This document shows, piece by piece, positions 8,817-18,713 of a stretch of DNA of 64,000 bases; the first letter of the stretch is position 1, and each line of letters opens with the position of its first letter. A program made the position numbers and the translations under genes. Under the pieces are notes generated by a model, which did not search any database, was not told where the DNA came from, and saw only the letters and a list, made by a program, of their open reading frames with translations. Source of the stretch: Malaciobacter mytili LMG 24559 (GTDB lineage Bacteria > Campylobacterota > Campylobacteria > Campylobacterales > Arcobacteraceae); contig NZ_CP031219.1 in assembly GCF_003346775.1 (NCBI RefSeq), forward strand, positions 2,294,001-2,358,000. The letters are read 5' to 3'.

Positions 8817-9686
8817 TTAGCCTTTATTTTGTATATCTATCATAATTTCAAGTAATCCTTGTCCAAAATCAATATAAGGATTATTTACAATTTTTTTACC
8901 AACTTTTGGATGATATAAAGAATAAGGTGAAAATTCATAATGTCCCTTATAATTTTCATTTGAGTATGTAATTACAATATCATCATTTATTATTTCTTTA
9001 ATAATATTTAGCAATTCTTTATAAGTATGTTTTTCAATACCTGTTAAAATTATATGTTCATTTTTATATGATTCATTAAGAATTTCTACACTTAATTTTG
9101 CGGCATCTTTTACATGAATATATTCTCTAACCTCATTACCTGTACCTTTATATGTAATAGTATTACTTTCTAAAGCTTCTTTAATTAAACAATATATTCT
9201 ATTTTGTTTATCTGCTCTTGGCCCATAAACAGAACCATATCGAATAATTGTATATTCTAAATTAAATTGTTCGTTATACTCTTCTATCATTTTTTCAGAT
9301 GCTTGTTTGCTTATACCATAAAAAGAGCCTTTTTGAGAAAATACATATGCACTACTTGCATAAATATACCTTTTAATATTACTTAACCTACAAGCTTCTA
9401 AAATATTTGTATTACCTAAAATATTGAGTTTAACAGTTTTTAAAGGCTCACTTATAGCAATATTTATATCAGCTAAACCAGCAAAATTATAAACTATATC
9501 ACAACCAGCAACTGCTTGTATAACACTATTTAAATCTAATATATCAACATATTTAAATATCTGTTTTTTAGATATATATAAAGACTCTTTAATATCAGCT
9601 ATAATTACCTCAAAATTATTATTACTTAACTCATCAGCAACATGACTTCCTAAAAATCCAGAACCTCCAAAAACTATAGCTTTCAT
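8817..9686 (-). CDS. NAD-dependent epimerase/dehydratase (extended SDR)
   Basis: 289 residues of an extended short-chain dehydrogenase. The Rossmann glycine motif GGSGFLGSH is at the N-terminus, and the catalytic tyrosine and lysine are in YGISK. RYGSVYGPRA matches the sugar-nucleotide-binding region of UDP-glucose-4-epimerase-like enzymes. It would epimerise, dehydrate or reduce an activated sugar. The ATG overlaps the upstream dehydrogenase stop by 4 bp (9683-9686), showing translational coupling. The exact substrate cannot be read from the sequence. Confidence 0.85.
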   Translation of the reverse strand: MKAIVFGGSGFLGSHVADELSNNNFEVIIADIKESLYISKKQIFKYVDILDLNSVIQAVAGCDIVYNFAGLADINIAISEPLKTVKLNILGNTNILEACRLSNIKRYIYASSAYVFSQKGSFYGISKQASEKMIEEYNEQFNLEYTIIRYGSVYGPRADKQNRIYCLIKEALESNTITYKGTGNEVREYIHVKDAAKLSVEILNESYKNEHIILTGIEKHTYKELLNIIKEIINDDIVITYSNENYKGHYEFSPYSLYHPKVGKKIVNNPYIDFGQGLLEIMIDIQNKG

Positions 9687-10612
9687 AAGTTTTTTTCTCC
9701 AAGGAACTTTTTTATATGTTTTATTGCACTTCTTCCCATTAATAAAATTGATTCATTTGAATTACCTCCAATATGAGGAGTACAAAATAATCTATCTTGA
9801 TTTATTAATTTTTTATCAAAATTTGGTTCTTTTTCATAAGTATCAAGTGCAGCTGCTGCAATTAATTTATCTTTTAATGCTATTTTTAAATCATTATTAT
9901 TTACGATTTCTCCTCTAGCAGTATTTATTAAAATAGCTGTTTTTTTCATTTTTTTAAATACTTCTAAATTAAACATATATTTAGTCTCTTTAGTTAAAGG
10001 GGTATGAATTGAAATAATATCCGAATTAGCAAATATTTCTTCTTTTGTTGCTTCTATTAAATTATATTTTTTATAAAACTCATCTTGAGAAAATATATCA
10101 TTTACTAATATTTTACAATTAAATGGTTGCAATAGCTTTATAACTTCTTTACCTATATTTCCTACACCAATTATTCCAATTACTTTATTAGATAAATTAT
10201 TACCACCTACTTTATTCCATAAGCCATTTTTCATTCCATATGAAGCAAATACCATATTTCTAATTGTAGTTATCATAAAACCTAAAGTCATTTCAGCAAC
10301 TGATAGTTTATTTACACCACTTGTCCAACCAATACCTATATTTTTTGCTTTACAATAATCAATATCTATATTATCAAGTCCTACCCCATATTTTGCTATA
10401 AATTTAAGCTTTGGACAACTATCAAGAAGCTCTTTATCAATAGTTTCCAAACCAATAATTGCAATATCAGCATCTTGAAGATATTCTTTTAATATATTAT
10501 CTTCAAAATGAATATTTGTATCATTTAATACAACATTATCAAAGTTATTTTTTAATTCTTCTATTAATATTGGATGAGTTGAAAAAGATGGAGAAGTTAC
10601 TTTAATTTTCAT
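9683..10612 (-). CDS. D-isomer 2-hydroxyacid dehydrogenase (SerA/GyaR-like)
   Basis: 309 residues. Cofactor-binding motif GIIGVGNIGKEV lies in the middle; catalytic Arg in NTARGE, Glu in YEKEP and the His in TPHIGG are all present, so it should be active. It lacks the C-terminal ACT domain of full-length phosphoglycerate dehydrogenases, so it is probably not the serine-pathway enzyme. It overlaps the radical SAM gene by 11 bp. Beside transketolase-like genes, it may reduce or oxidise a 2-hydroxy/2-keto acid intermediate that builds a modified sugar; inference. Confidence 0.85.
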   Translation of the reverse strand: MKIKVTSPSFSTHPILIEELKNNFDNVVLNDTNIHFEDNILKEYLQDADIAIIGLETIDKELLDSCPKLKFIAKYGVGLDNIDIDYCKAKNIGIGWTSGVNKLSVAEMTLGFMITTIRNMVFASYGMKNGLWNKVGGNNLSNKVIGIIGVGNIGKEVIKLLQPFNCKILVNDIFSQDEFYKKYNLIEATKEEIFANSDIISIHTPLTKETKYMFNLEVFKKMKKTAILINTARGEIVNNNDLKIALKDKLIAAAALDTYEKEPNFDKKLINQDRLFCTPHIGGNSNESILLMGRSAIKHIKKFLGEKNL

Positions 10613-12062
10613 AATTTCTTTCTAATTTTTTACTTGTCATAAATTTGATATGCTCTACTACTTTAACACCAAATTTTTCTTCAATCATATCTAAATATTT
10701 TTTACTTGTAAAATATTCTTGCCATGCTTTATCTCTAAATTTCAATACATCCATTGCACTTAAATATTTAGTTGATAAGGGTAATTGATTTTTTGCATGT
10801 TGAGAATAATCACCCCAATTTGAGGGTAATTTAATTCCTTTTTCAATTGCTTCATCATATAGTTTAGAACCAGGATATGCCATAGCACTATAGATATTAA
10901 AAAACTCTGTATTTAAATCAATAGCCATATCAAGAGTTTCTTGCATTGTTTTTTCATTATCATCAGGTAAGCCAACTATAAAGTTTGTAAGAACCCTTAT
11001 TTTGGCATCTTGAATTGATTTTACAACTTCTTTTATATCCCTATATTTTAACTTTTTATCTGCTCCATCTCTAACAAATTCACTTGCAGATTCAATACCT
11101 AAACAAAACCAATTAAATCCAGCTTTTTTCATCTTTGGTAAGAAATCTTTTTTTACAGTATCTACTCTTGCATAACACCAAATATTTATATCAAGATTTT
11201 TTTCTAATAGTAATTCTGTTATTTTCATATAATGATTTTCATTAAGTATAAACATTTCATCAATAAATTTTATATTTTTAACATTATATTCTTTAGCTAA
11301 GTGTTCAATTTCATCTACTACAAGTTTAGGACTTCTATATCTTATACTTGGTTTTCCAAAAGTTGCATTTATACAACAAAAACTACATTTATAAGGACAC
11401 CCCAAGCTTGTATATATTGCACCATAAGGTTGTCTTTCATCAATATTATCAAAACAGTGCCAATTGTGGGCTTTATACTTTTCCATTGGCAATAGATCCC
11501 AAGCTGCCATTGGTAAATATTCATCTAAATTATCAATTAATTTAGGCTTTTGGTTATTTACTATCATATTATTTTTATAATACCACAGCCCAGGTACCTC
11601 ATCAAGAGATAAATTATTTTTTAATACTTCAATTAATCTTTTTAAGGGTATTTGCTCTTCACCTTCTATTACATAATCTACATCCTCTTCTTCTAAAGTT
11701 CTTTGAGGTAAAGCTGAAGGATGTAATCCTGCTATAACTATAGGCATAGAACAATTTTGTTTTATGATAGTACACATTTTACTTGCAATTGCCATTGTTT
11801 GGGTTGAAGCAGAGGGTTGCCCTCCGTAAACAATCATACAAACTAAAAGAGGGTTTATTTCATTTATTTTTTTTGCTGTTTCTTCAGGAGTTAAATTCTC
11901 AGCATTTGAATCAATAATATTTACACTTATATCATTATTTCTTAAATAAGCAGCAATAGAGGCTATCATAAATGGTGGTTCAACTGCAGCTAAATCAACT
12001 CCTAAATTTTGAAAAGTTATTTTTTTATTTCCAGGATTTACAAATACAACATCTATTTTCAT
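10602..12062 (-). CDS. B12-binding-domain radical SAM protein
   Basis: 486 residues. The first 150 or so form a cobalamin-binding-type Rossmann domain (DSNAENLTPEE, IVIAGLHPSALPQ). The radical SAM core follows with the Fe-S motif CPYKCSFCC and then GIESASEFVRDGADKK. This architecture occurs in BchE-like and methylating enzymes that act on unreactive carbon atoms. A bound cobalamin is expected but the classic DxHxxG is not evident, so the N-domain may be only a structural relative. It overlaps both neighbours (4 bp with the transketolase gene, 11 bp with the dehydrogenase). A C-methylation or rearrangement of a sugar or acid is a plausible role; inference. Confidence 0.85.
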   Translation of the reverse strand: MKIDVVFVNPGNKKITFQNLGVDLAAVEPPFMIASIAAYLRNNDISVNIIDSNAENLTPEETAKKINEINPLLVCMIVYGGQPSASTQTMAIASKMCTIIKQNCSMPIVIAGLHPSALPQRTLEEEDVDYVIEGEEQIPLKRLIEVLKNNLSLDEVPGLWYYKNNMIVNNQKPKLIDNLDEYLPMAAWDLLPMEKYKAHNWHCFDNIDERQPYGAIYTSLGCPYKCSFCCINATFGKPSIRYRSPKLVVDEIEHLAKEYNVKNIKFIDEMFILNENHYMKITELLLEKNLDINIWCYARVDTVKKDFLPKMKKAGFNWFCLGIESASEFVRDGADKKLKYRDIKEVVKSIQDAKIRVLTNFIVGLPDDNEKTMQETLDMAIDLNTEFFNIYSAMAYPGSKLYDEAIEKGIKLPSNWGDYSQHAKNQLPLSTKYLSAMDVLKFRDKAWQEYFTSKKYLDMIEEKFGVKVVEHIKFMTSKKLERNYEN

Positions 12063-12994
12063 TCTTTGTCTTTATAATAAAATTTTTTTATTTTTTCAAT
12101 AATTGTATTAATATCTATACCAGATAATTTATGGATATATTCTCTTCCACCATTATCAAATACATATTTATCAACAATACCAATTCTTAAAACGGGTATT
12201 AAAATCTCTAAATCAGCTAATGTTTCTAATACACAGCTACCTAAACCTCCATCTAAGAAATGTTCTTCTAGAACTATTAATTTATTGTAGTTTATAGCTA
12301 TTTCTTTAAGTTTTTCTTTATTTAATGGTTTTATAGTAAAAATATCAACTAAACCTAAATTAATACCTTCTTTAGCTAATTTTTCTTTTACAATTATTGC
12401 TTTTTGAAACATATATCCATTTGTAAGTATAGCAATATCTTTACTCTTTTCAATTTCAGATATTCCATCTAAAGGATTTTTATTTATATATATATCTGGT
12501 AAATATTTTCTATCAATTCTAATATATCTAAATTTAGGTTTTTCATATGTGACTTTAGCAGCTTGAATAGTAGATTTTTCGTCACTTGGATTTAAAATTT
12601 CAATATTTGGAATTACTCTCATACAACTTATATCTTCAATTGCATAGTGTGTTGGCCCAGCATCATCATAACTATACCCTGCACCTACTCCTATTATAGT
12701 AACAGGAAGATTCATACTAGCAATTACAACTTTAATCTGCTCATAACAACGATAAGTAACAAAAGGAGCCATTGCATAAACATATACTTTTTTCCCACAT
12801 TGTGATAAACCAGCTGCAACATCAATCATATTTTGCTCTGATATACCACAATGAATAAACTGACTTGGAAGTTCTTGCCTAAATCGATCTAATGCTTTTG
12901 CTCCAAGATCAGCACTTAAGAAGTATATATCTTTATCTTTCTTTGCCAAATCAAATATAATATCTATAAACACATCTCTAGGTAAATTACTCAT
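12059..12994 (-). CDS. Transketolase-like subunit, C-terminal half
   Basis: About 311 residues comprising the pyrimidine-binding and C-terminal domains of transketolase. GISEQNMIDVAAGLS contains the catalytic glutamate that activates thiamine diphosphate, and LVDIFTIKPLNKE is typical of the C-domain. I chose the ATG at 12994 (MSNLPRDVF) because AAGGA sits 5-6 bases before it; a TTG eight codons upstream (13018) would overlap the preceding gene. It forms a functional enzyme only with the N-terminal subunit encoded next to it. Split transketolases of this kind are common in antibiotic and surface-sugar loci, where they transfer two-carbon units. Confidence 0.85.
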   Translation of the reverse strand: MSNLPRDVFIDIIFDLAKKDKDIYFLSADLGAKALDRFRQELPSQFIHCGISEQNMIDVAAGLSQCGKKVYVYAMAPFVTYRCYEQIKVVIASMNLPVTIIGVGAGYSYDDAGPTHYAIEDISCMRVIPNIEILNPSDEKSTIQAAKVTYEKPKFRYIRIDRKYLPDIYINKNPLDGISEIEKSKDIAILTNGYMFQKAIIVKEKLAKEGINLGLVDIFTIKPLNKEKLKEIAINYNKLIVLEEHFLDGGLGSCVLETLADLEILIPVLRIGIVDKYVFDNGGREYIHKLSGIDINTIIEKIKKFYYKDKE

Positions 12995-13002
12995 TTTCAT
13001 CC

Positions 13003-13830
13003 TTACTCTATTATGCAATTTGTTGCTAATTCTTTATATGCTTGCTCAATTTGCGCTTTAGTTGGCATTTTATTATGCCATAAAGGATGATTTTCCATAA
13101 AAGAAATACCTTTACCTTTTACTGTATGTGCGATAATAGCTTTTGGTTTACCATTTTTATTGTTTATTATTTTAAACCCTCTTTGTATATCTTTATGAGA
13201 ATGTCCATTTACATTAATAGTTTCAAAACCAAATGATCTAAATTTATTTTCTAAAGAACCTTGATCTATACAGTTTTTTGTTTCACCCATAATACATAAT
13301 CCATTAACATCTAAAATAACAATTAGATTATCTAACTTATAATGTGAAGCAAACATTGCACTTTCCCAAATAGAACCTTCATAACACTCCCCATCACCTA
13401 TAATTACAAATGACTTATAATCTTTATTATCTTGTTTTGCAGCATATGCATAACCATTTGAAATACCAAGTCCATGTCCTAAAGAGCCAGTGATAGCTTC
13501 TATTCCAGGAATTGTATGATCAGCATACATTCTTAATATCCCATCAGGTTTTGTAAATTTTTTTAATTCAGATTTATCAAAATAACCTAATTCTTGTAAA
13601 ATAGGATATAGTACCATCGCAGCATGACCTTTACTAACAATAAGTCTATCTCTATTAGGATTATTAGGATTTGTAACATCAAAATTCATAATCTTTCCAT
13701 AAAAAAGATTAAGTACAATTTCAAGCGATGAAAAAGAAGAAGGAATATGACCTTTCATATCTTGCATTACTAAATCAAATAACTTAATTCTTATTTCTTG
13801 TGATTTATTTATTAATCTTTCAATCTCCAA
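13003..13830 (-). CDS. Transketolase-like subunit, N-terminal half
   Basis: 275 residues with the thiamine-diphosphate motif: it opens with GDGECYEGS and ends at the Asn in LDVNGLCI. SKGHAAMVLYP and GSLGHGLGISNGYA match the transketolase substrate channel, with the conserved histidines. First gene of the leftward unit, beginning after an AT-rich divergent promoter region; 8 bp separate its stop from the start chosen for the C-terminal half. Together the two would move a ketol group between phosphosugars, or condense one to make a branched or chain-extended sugar. It is distinct from a housekeeping full-length transketolase, which should lie elsewhere. Confidence 0.88.
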   Translation of the reverse strand: MEIERLINKSQEIRIKLFDLVMQDMKGHIPSSFSSLEIVLNLFYGKIMNFDVTNPNNPNRDRLIVSKGHAAMVLYPILQELGYFDKSELKKFTKPDGILRMYADHTIPGIEAITGSLGHGLGISNGYAYAAKQDNKDYKSFVIIGDGECYEGSIWESAMFASHYKLDNLIVILDVNGLCIMGETKNCIDQGSLENKFRSFGFETINVNGHSHKDIQRGFKIINNKNGKPKAIIAHTVKGKGISFMENHPLWHNKMPTKAQIEQAYKELATNCIIE

Positions 13831-14213
13831 TAAGGAACTCCTTAATTATAATACTACACATTATTTAACTTAAAAATTGAAATAATAGTTTTCTTTTTAA
13901 TATTTTCTATATAAAAAACTGAAAAGCTTTTGTATTTTTTATAGTATTTGTTTTTTTAATTTATCTAATAATTTAAATAATACTATAAAAATAATAATTT
14001 TTTCATAAAGTATCTTTTTTATAACACCTAGTTTACTTTATAAGAAGACCTTTAAAAAGCCATATAAATTAAGATTTTATTAGATACAATAATAATTGAC
14101 TCAAATTTTAAAGTGTTCATAAAATAACTTTAATATCCTTCTTAAATTAAAAAATAGGTTATTTATAAAAAATGGCATTTAAAATATTTAATTTAATAAA
14201 GTTAATTTAATAT
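13831..14213. promoter_or_regulatory. AT-rich divergent control region of the accessory locus
   Basis: 383 bases between the two divergent units, with no credible gene on either strand. It is extremely AT-rich and should carry both promoters. Several TATAAT-like strings occur, so I do not assign individual -10 boxes. No strong hairpin or clear operator repeat was recognised. The ribosome site in front of the rightward start at 14214 is poor. Confidence 0.45.
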
Positions 14214-15314
14214 ATGATTGATAATAAAAAAGAAACTAAGTTAGTATATAGAACTATACAAAGACATCTAATCTCATCACCTAATTTAAAACCTGCTTAT
14301 GATATTGTTCAACAAATAATTCATATTTTTGCTAAACCAGCTTTTTATGAAATTAGTAATAAATGTAATTTAAAATGTGAAGGATGTTACTACTTTGACC
14401 CTTCAGTATTTAAAAGTGAACCTTTAGAAAATGAAATCTTTTCAAATAACTGGGAAAAGTTACTCGCTAGTGAATCAAAGCGAGGAGTAACAATGCCTTA
14501 TTTTTTAGGTGCAGAACCTGCTTTAGAAGAAAAGCGTTTAATTGTTGCTGCTAAATATTTTAAAAGAGGTAATATTGGAACAAATGGCACAGTTTTTTTA
14601 AGTTCTGAGATTCCCTTTCGTATAAGTATTTCAGCTTGGGCTGGAGATGAAACAGATGATATAGTTTATCGTGGAGGTAAAGCTTTACATAAGGCTTTAA
14701 AACTTTATAAAAATGACCCAAGAGCAATAGTTTTATATACACTTAATAGATACAATATTACGCAAACAAAAGATATTGTTAAACTAAGTAGAGATAATGG
14801 TTTACCTATAACATTTAATTTATGGTCTCCTCCAAAAAACTTATTATTAAATTCAAATAAATCTATAAATTTATCATTTAGAAATGAAGATTTAAAAAAA
14901 GTACGTGAAACTCTTGATGAAATGATTGAAAGTTTTCCTGATACTGTAATTTATTCTCATAAATATAATCAATGGTCTACAGCATCTGGTCCCTTATATG
15001 ATCTTGACTCTCAAGGAATTGCTAAAGATTGTGCATCTCGTCTTAAGGGTAATTTTGCATATTATGGACTTGATTTACAAAAAAAAGATTTTAAATGTTG
15101 TACATCATCTATTGAATGTAGTGAATGTAGACTCTATTCTGGTGGTTGGTCTAGCCATTTTTCTCCAAAAGAAGAACAAATAAGAACTATTAAAGATTTT
15201 TCCCAATGGATTGATATGATATTAACTATTGGACGAATTTTTCTTAGAAAAGAAATAGATACCAAAGCTTTTTTAAATAATGAAAACATCAACTACAAGG
15301 ATATAATAGTATGA
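14214..15314 (+). CDS. Radical SAM protein, possible peptide or small-molecule modifier
   Basis: 366 residues. The canonical Fe-S cluster motif CNLKCEGC gives Cys 51, 55 and 58. A C-terminal cysteine-rich segment (FKCCTSSIECSECRLYSGG) could bind an auxiliary cluster, as in SPASM or twitch domains. Between them, FRISISAWAGDE and LWSPPKN follow the expected barrel order. It starts the rightward unit, and its stop overlaps the P450 start by 4 bp, so the two enzymes are made together. Arginine is often coded by CGT/CGA here, unlike the AGA habit of most of the window, which hints at transfer. Substrate unknown; no precursor peptide gene was found nearby. Confidence 0.8.
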   Translation: MIDNKKETKLVYRTIQRHLISSPNLKPAYDIVQQIIHIFAKPAFYEISNKCNLKCEGCYYFDPSVFKSEPLENEIFSNNWEKLLASESKRGVTMPYFLGAEPALEEKRLIVAAKYFKRGNIGTNGTVFLSSEIPFRISISAWAGDETDDIVYRGGKALHKALKLYKNDPRAIVLYTLNRYNITQTKDIVKLSRDNGLPITFNLWSPPKNLLLNSNKSINLSFRNEDLKKVRETLDEMIESFPDTVIYSHKYNQWSTASGPLYDLDSQGIAKDCASRLKGNFAYYGLDLQKKDFKCCTSSIECSECRLYSGGWSSHFSPKEEQIRTIKDFSQWIDMILTIGRIFLRKEIDTKAFLNNENINYKDIIV

Positions 15315-16603
15315 AATCTTTAATTCCACCACAACTAAAATTTCAACCACTAAAAAATATTAAAGCAACAAGTGCATTACGAGCAATGTTATATGCTGAA
15401 GAGTTTTGGCCAGAAGAAATTTTAAATAAACCTTCAGTATCATTAAAAACAACAACAGGAGAATTACTTTTTTTATCTGATCCTTTTTTAGTAAAAGAAG
15501 TTTTAACAAGAAATGATGGAACAATTCCTAGATCTAGACTTCAACAAAGATTTGCAGGACATGGGACAGGAAGAGAAAATGTGATTACGGATATTGGAAA
15601 ACGAAGTGCTATGCATAGAAAAACTCTTGCACCTTTATTTTCTCCTGATAGATTTAATACATATTTTCCTTTTATCAAAATGACTTTAGAAGAAGCTATT
15701 AAACCTATATTTGATGCTATAGAAAAAAAAGAGCCCATAGATATAGGACGAGTATGTGTAAATGGAACATTTGGTGTTATTTGGCAAATATTATTTGGTG
15801 AAGACAAAAAATTAACACCTCCTTTAATCGTAGAACAAATGGCAAATACACTTTATGAAGCAGGATTAAGTGGCGAATTAACTCAGACTTCAAAAGCAGT
15901 TAAACAAGCAAAAGAAATAAGTTTATCTTTACGTCCTTTAGTACCTTTAGTATCAGATACACCCTTTGCAAAAAATCCTAAAATAAATTTACAATTAACA
16001 AATAAAGAATTAGAAGATAATGCGCAGTTTTTATTAACTTCAGGGCATGAAAGTACAGCTTTAACAATTACTTGGGCCTTATTTTTATTAGCTCATTATC
16101 AAGATGAACAAGAACTTATTGCAAATGAAATAAAAAATATTCTTGGAAACAAAGAACTTACATTGGATATTTTACATAAATTGCCAAGGCTTAATAATTT
16201 ATTCAATGAAACCATGCGTCTTTATCCATCAGCAATTTTAGTTAATCGTGAAACAATACAAGATGTTACAGTAGGAGAACTAAGTATAAAAAAAGGTACA
16301 CAAATAGCAGTTTGTTTTTATAGTATGCACCGGCATAAAAATTATTGGAAAGAACCAGATAGTTTTAACCCAGACCGGTTTAATACATTAAATAAAGAGC
16401 AACTTCGAGCTTTTATGCCTTTTTCAACAGGACATCACAGCTGCTTAGGTGGAAAACTAGCTTGGTTAGAAGCTATGACTATTTTAACAACTATTTTAAA
16501 AGATGTAAAAATACTTTCATGCAAAAATTCTATAAAACCCATAGCAAGATATACTCTTCGTCCAGATGGTCCTGTTATGTTAGAAGTTCAAAAAAGAAAT
16601 TAA
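15311..16603 (+). CDS. Cytochrome P450
   Basis: 430 residues, a complete soluble bacterial P450. The haem motif FSTGHHSCLGG places the axial cysteine at residue 378. The I-helix oxygen-activation motif is TSGHESTALT, the ExxR is in NETMRLYPS, and the PERF-like element is FNPDRF. No membrane anchor. It would hydroxylate or otherwise oxidise a substrate made by this locus; no ferredoxin or reductase gene is in the window, so redox partners must come from elsewhere. P450s are rare in Campylobacterota (the Campylobacter CYP172 enzyme is the known example, from memory), which makes this notable. The 4-bp overlap with the radical SAM gene implies a joint pathway. Confidence 0.95.
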   Translation: MKSLIPPQLKFQPLKNIKATSALRAMLYAEEFWPEEILNKPSVSLKTTTGELLFLSDPFLVKEVLTRNDGTIPRSRLQQRFAGHGTGRENVITDIGKRSAMHRKTLAPLFSPDRFNTYFPFIKMTLEEAIKPIFDAIEKKEPIDIGRVCVNGTFGVIWQILFGEDKKLTPPLIVEQMANTLYEAGLSGELTQTSKAVKQAKEISLSLRPLVPLVSDTPFAKNPKINLQLTNKELEDNAQFLLTSGHESTALTITWALFLLAHYQDEQELIANEIKNILGNKELTLDILHKLPRLNNLFNETMRLYPSAILVNRETIQDVTVGELSIKKGTQIAVCFYSMHRHKNYWKEPDSFNPDRFNTLNKEQLRAFMPFSTGHHSCLGGKLAWLEAMTILTTILKDVKILSCKNSIKPIARYTLRPDGPVMLEVQKRN

Positions 16604-16640
16604 TAGTTTGTATTTTTATTTAATATATGGATTTTAATCT

Positions 16641-18572
16641 ATGAAAAAAAAGACCTATTTTTTATCTATTTATGCCCATATTGGTGAATTAGAAGCAGCA
16701 TATAAAATTGTTAGAAGACATGACCAATGCATGGCATTATGGTATATTATTGAAAATAAACTCACTTTAGTTCGATATTGGGAATTTGAACGTTTAAGTG
16801 GTATTAAAAATCATGGTATCTCTTTTTCAAATATTGAAAATGCTAAAAAATTTATTATAGATCTTTTGAGTGAAGAAGGTTTAAAATTAGAAGATATTGA
16901 TAATATTATTGGGACACCAGGATTAGAAACTATATCAGATAAATTTAGCTTAAATACAAAAAATTCCTTAACATATCATAGCTTATGTCACTTATATACT
17001 GGTTTATTTATAGACTCCTCAATCTTTTATAAAGAAAAAATACTTTGTTTAGCCTTAGATGCTGGTCCAGATCATGTACTAGATTTAGATGTATGGGAAA
17101 AAGACAATTATTTAGCTGCATATGTAAATAAAGGTGTAATGACAACTTTTTCAGTGGACTCTCCTGCAATTTTATGGGCTTTTTTAAGAGAATATTGCAA
17201 TATGCAAGAAGGAACATTAATGGCTTTAGGAAATGCTTGTTTAGCAAAAGCAAATATTTCAATTTCTGCTTTACCAAAAATTTTTTCTTTAAAAGATAGA
17301 AATGAAGCTTATAAATGGTTTATTAATATAGCTGAACAAATTAATTCCTTAACAGAAAAAGATGAAGGGATTTTATTTGAAAATTTAGATTTAAGATTTA
17401 GTTTTTCAGAAAATAAAACTAGTATGCTTGTTAAAATCATACAAACATGTTCTGTAATGATGATTGAAAAAACTATTTGCAAAATTATTGATAGATTTAA
17501 TATTTCTCCTAGTGAAGTATATTTATCTTTAGTAGGAGGTTTTGCTTTAAATTGCCCAGCAAATGCTCAATTAATGAATATCTTTAAATTTAAAGGATTT
17601 AAAGCTCCACCTGTAGTTAATGACTCAGGTATGGCTCTTGGAATAGGACTAATTTATGCTCATTTAACTTTAAATAAGTTTGAATTTTCTTTAGATAATG
17701 CCTATTATGGAAGAAAATATAATAATAAAGAATTACTCAAACAAACTAATAGCTTTAACAACTTAATTGAAAAAGTTGAAAAAGTAAATTATGATAAAAT
17801 CGTTTCAGATATTATTGATAATCCAATTGTTTGGTTTGATGGTAGTGCAGAAATTGGACCTAGAGCTTTAGGTCATCGTAGTTTACTTGCTGATCCCCGT
17901 TATTTAGAATCAAAAGATAAACTTAATGATATAAAACAGCGTCAATGGTGGCGTCCAGTTGCACCTATTGTTCTTTTAGAATTTGTACATGAATGGTTTA
18001 ACCTAATTGGAGATTCTCCTTTTATGTTGCAAGCAGTTGATGTTATAGATTCAAAAAAAGATAAGATACCTGCCGTATGCCATTTAGATAAAACTGCAAG
18101 AATCCAAACAATCACTTCTAAAGATTCTTCTAAACTATATGAAGTAATACAATGTTTTTATAAAAAAACTGGCGTACCAATGTTATGTAATACATCTTTA
18201 AATGCAAAAGATGAACCAATTATTGATACTTTAGAAAGAGCTATACTCTTTGCTTTAGAAAAAAATATCAAAATTGTTTATTTAAATGGTTATCGTATTC
18301 AATTAAGAAATACTATAAAAAAGCACTCTATAAGTTATAAAAGAACAAAACTTGATTACTTTATAAAAAACAATACATTAATAGATATTAAACTTAATCC
18401 ATATAATTTGGCAAGAGAAGAACTTGTGGCTTATTTTTCAGACCCAAGGCTTATGAAAAAATATGATTTAACTAAGTATAAAGATGTTTGTATTATTCGT
18501 CGTCATTTAAATATAGAAAAAAAACAAAATAGTATAAGAATGCAAACAATGTTATCTAATGTTAGAAAATAA
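16641..18572 (+). CDS. Carbamoyltransferase (NodU/CmcH family)
   Basis: 643 residues, normal for the family. The N-terminal part is the Kae1-like carbamoyl-adenylate domain, with HSLCHLYTG, VGGFALNCPANAQL and NDSGMALGIGL. The C-terminal part is YrdC-like, with the hallmark GSAEIGPRALGHRSLL and later CNTSLNAKDEPI. Relatives transfer carbamoyl from carbamoyl phosphate to a hydroxyl of a sugar or antibiotic (NodU on Nod factors, TobZ on tobramycin). It lies 37 bp after the P450, so a hydroxyl made by the P450 could be the acceptor; inference. The last roughly 80 residues are lysine-rich and less typical. Confidence 0.88.
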   Translation: MKKKTYFLSIYAHIGELEAAYKIVRRHDQCMALWYIIENKLTLVRYWEFERLSGIKNHGISFSNIENAKKFIIDLLSEEGLKLEDIDNIIGTPGLETISDKFSLNTKNSLTYHSLCHLYTGLFIDSSIFYKEKILCLALDAGPDHVLDLDVWEKDNYLAAYVNKGVMTTFSVDSPAILWAFLREYCNMQEGTLMALGNACLAKANISISALPKIFSLKDRNEAYKWFINIAEQINSLTEKDEGILFENLDLRFSFSENKTSMLVKIIQTCSVMMIEKTICKIIDRFNISPSEVYLSLVGGFALNCPANAQLMNIFKFKGFKAPPVVNDSGMALGIGLIYAHLTLNKFEFSLDNAYYGRKYNNKELLKQTNSFNNLIEKVEKVNYDKIVSDIIDNPIVWFDGSAEIGPRALGHRSLLADPRYLESKDKLNDIKQRQWWRPVAPIVLLEFVHEWFNLIGDSPFMLQAVDVIDSKKDKIPAVCHLDKTARIQTITSKDSSKLYEVIQCFYKKTGVPMLCNTSLNAKDEPIIDTLERAILFALEKNIKIVYLNGYRIQLRNTIKKHSISYKRTKLDYFIKNNTLIDIKLNPYNLAREELVAYFSDPRLMKKYDLTKYKDVCIIRRHLNIEKKQNSIRMQTMLSNVRK

Positions 18573-18713
18573 GTATAATAAAGAAAAATATTATATTCAG
18601 AAATATTTAGATAAAAGTTACTTTAGTTTCTAAAGATATATTACTATTCAAGAGATTATAAGTAATTAAATTGTATTTTAAGAAAAAATTATTTTAAAGT
18701 GTCATAATATTTC

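Noticed and set aside
12995-13018. TTG start for the transketolase C-terminal subunit
   Set aside because: Overlaps the upstream gene; the ATG at 12994 has correctly spaced AAGGA.
13831-14213. Possible small gene or RNA in the divergent region
   Set aside because: No frame with a ribosome site and no stable GC-containing hairpin; treated as promoter region.
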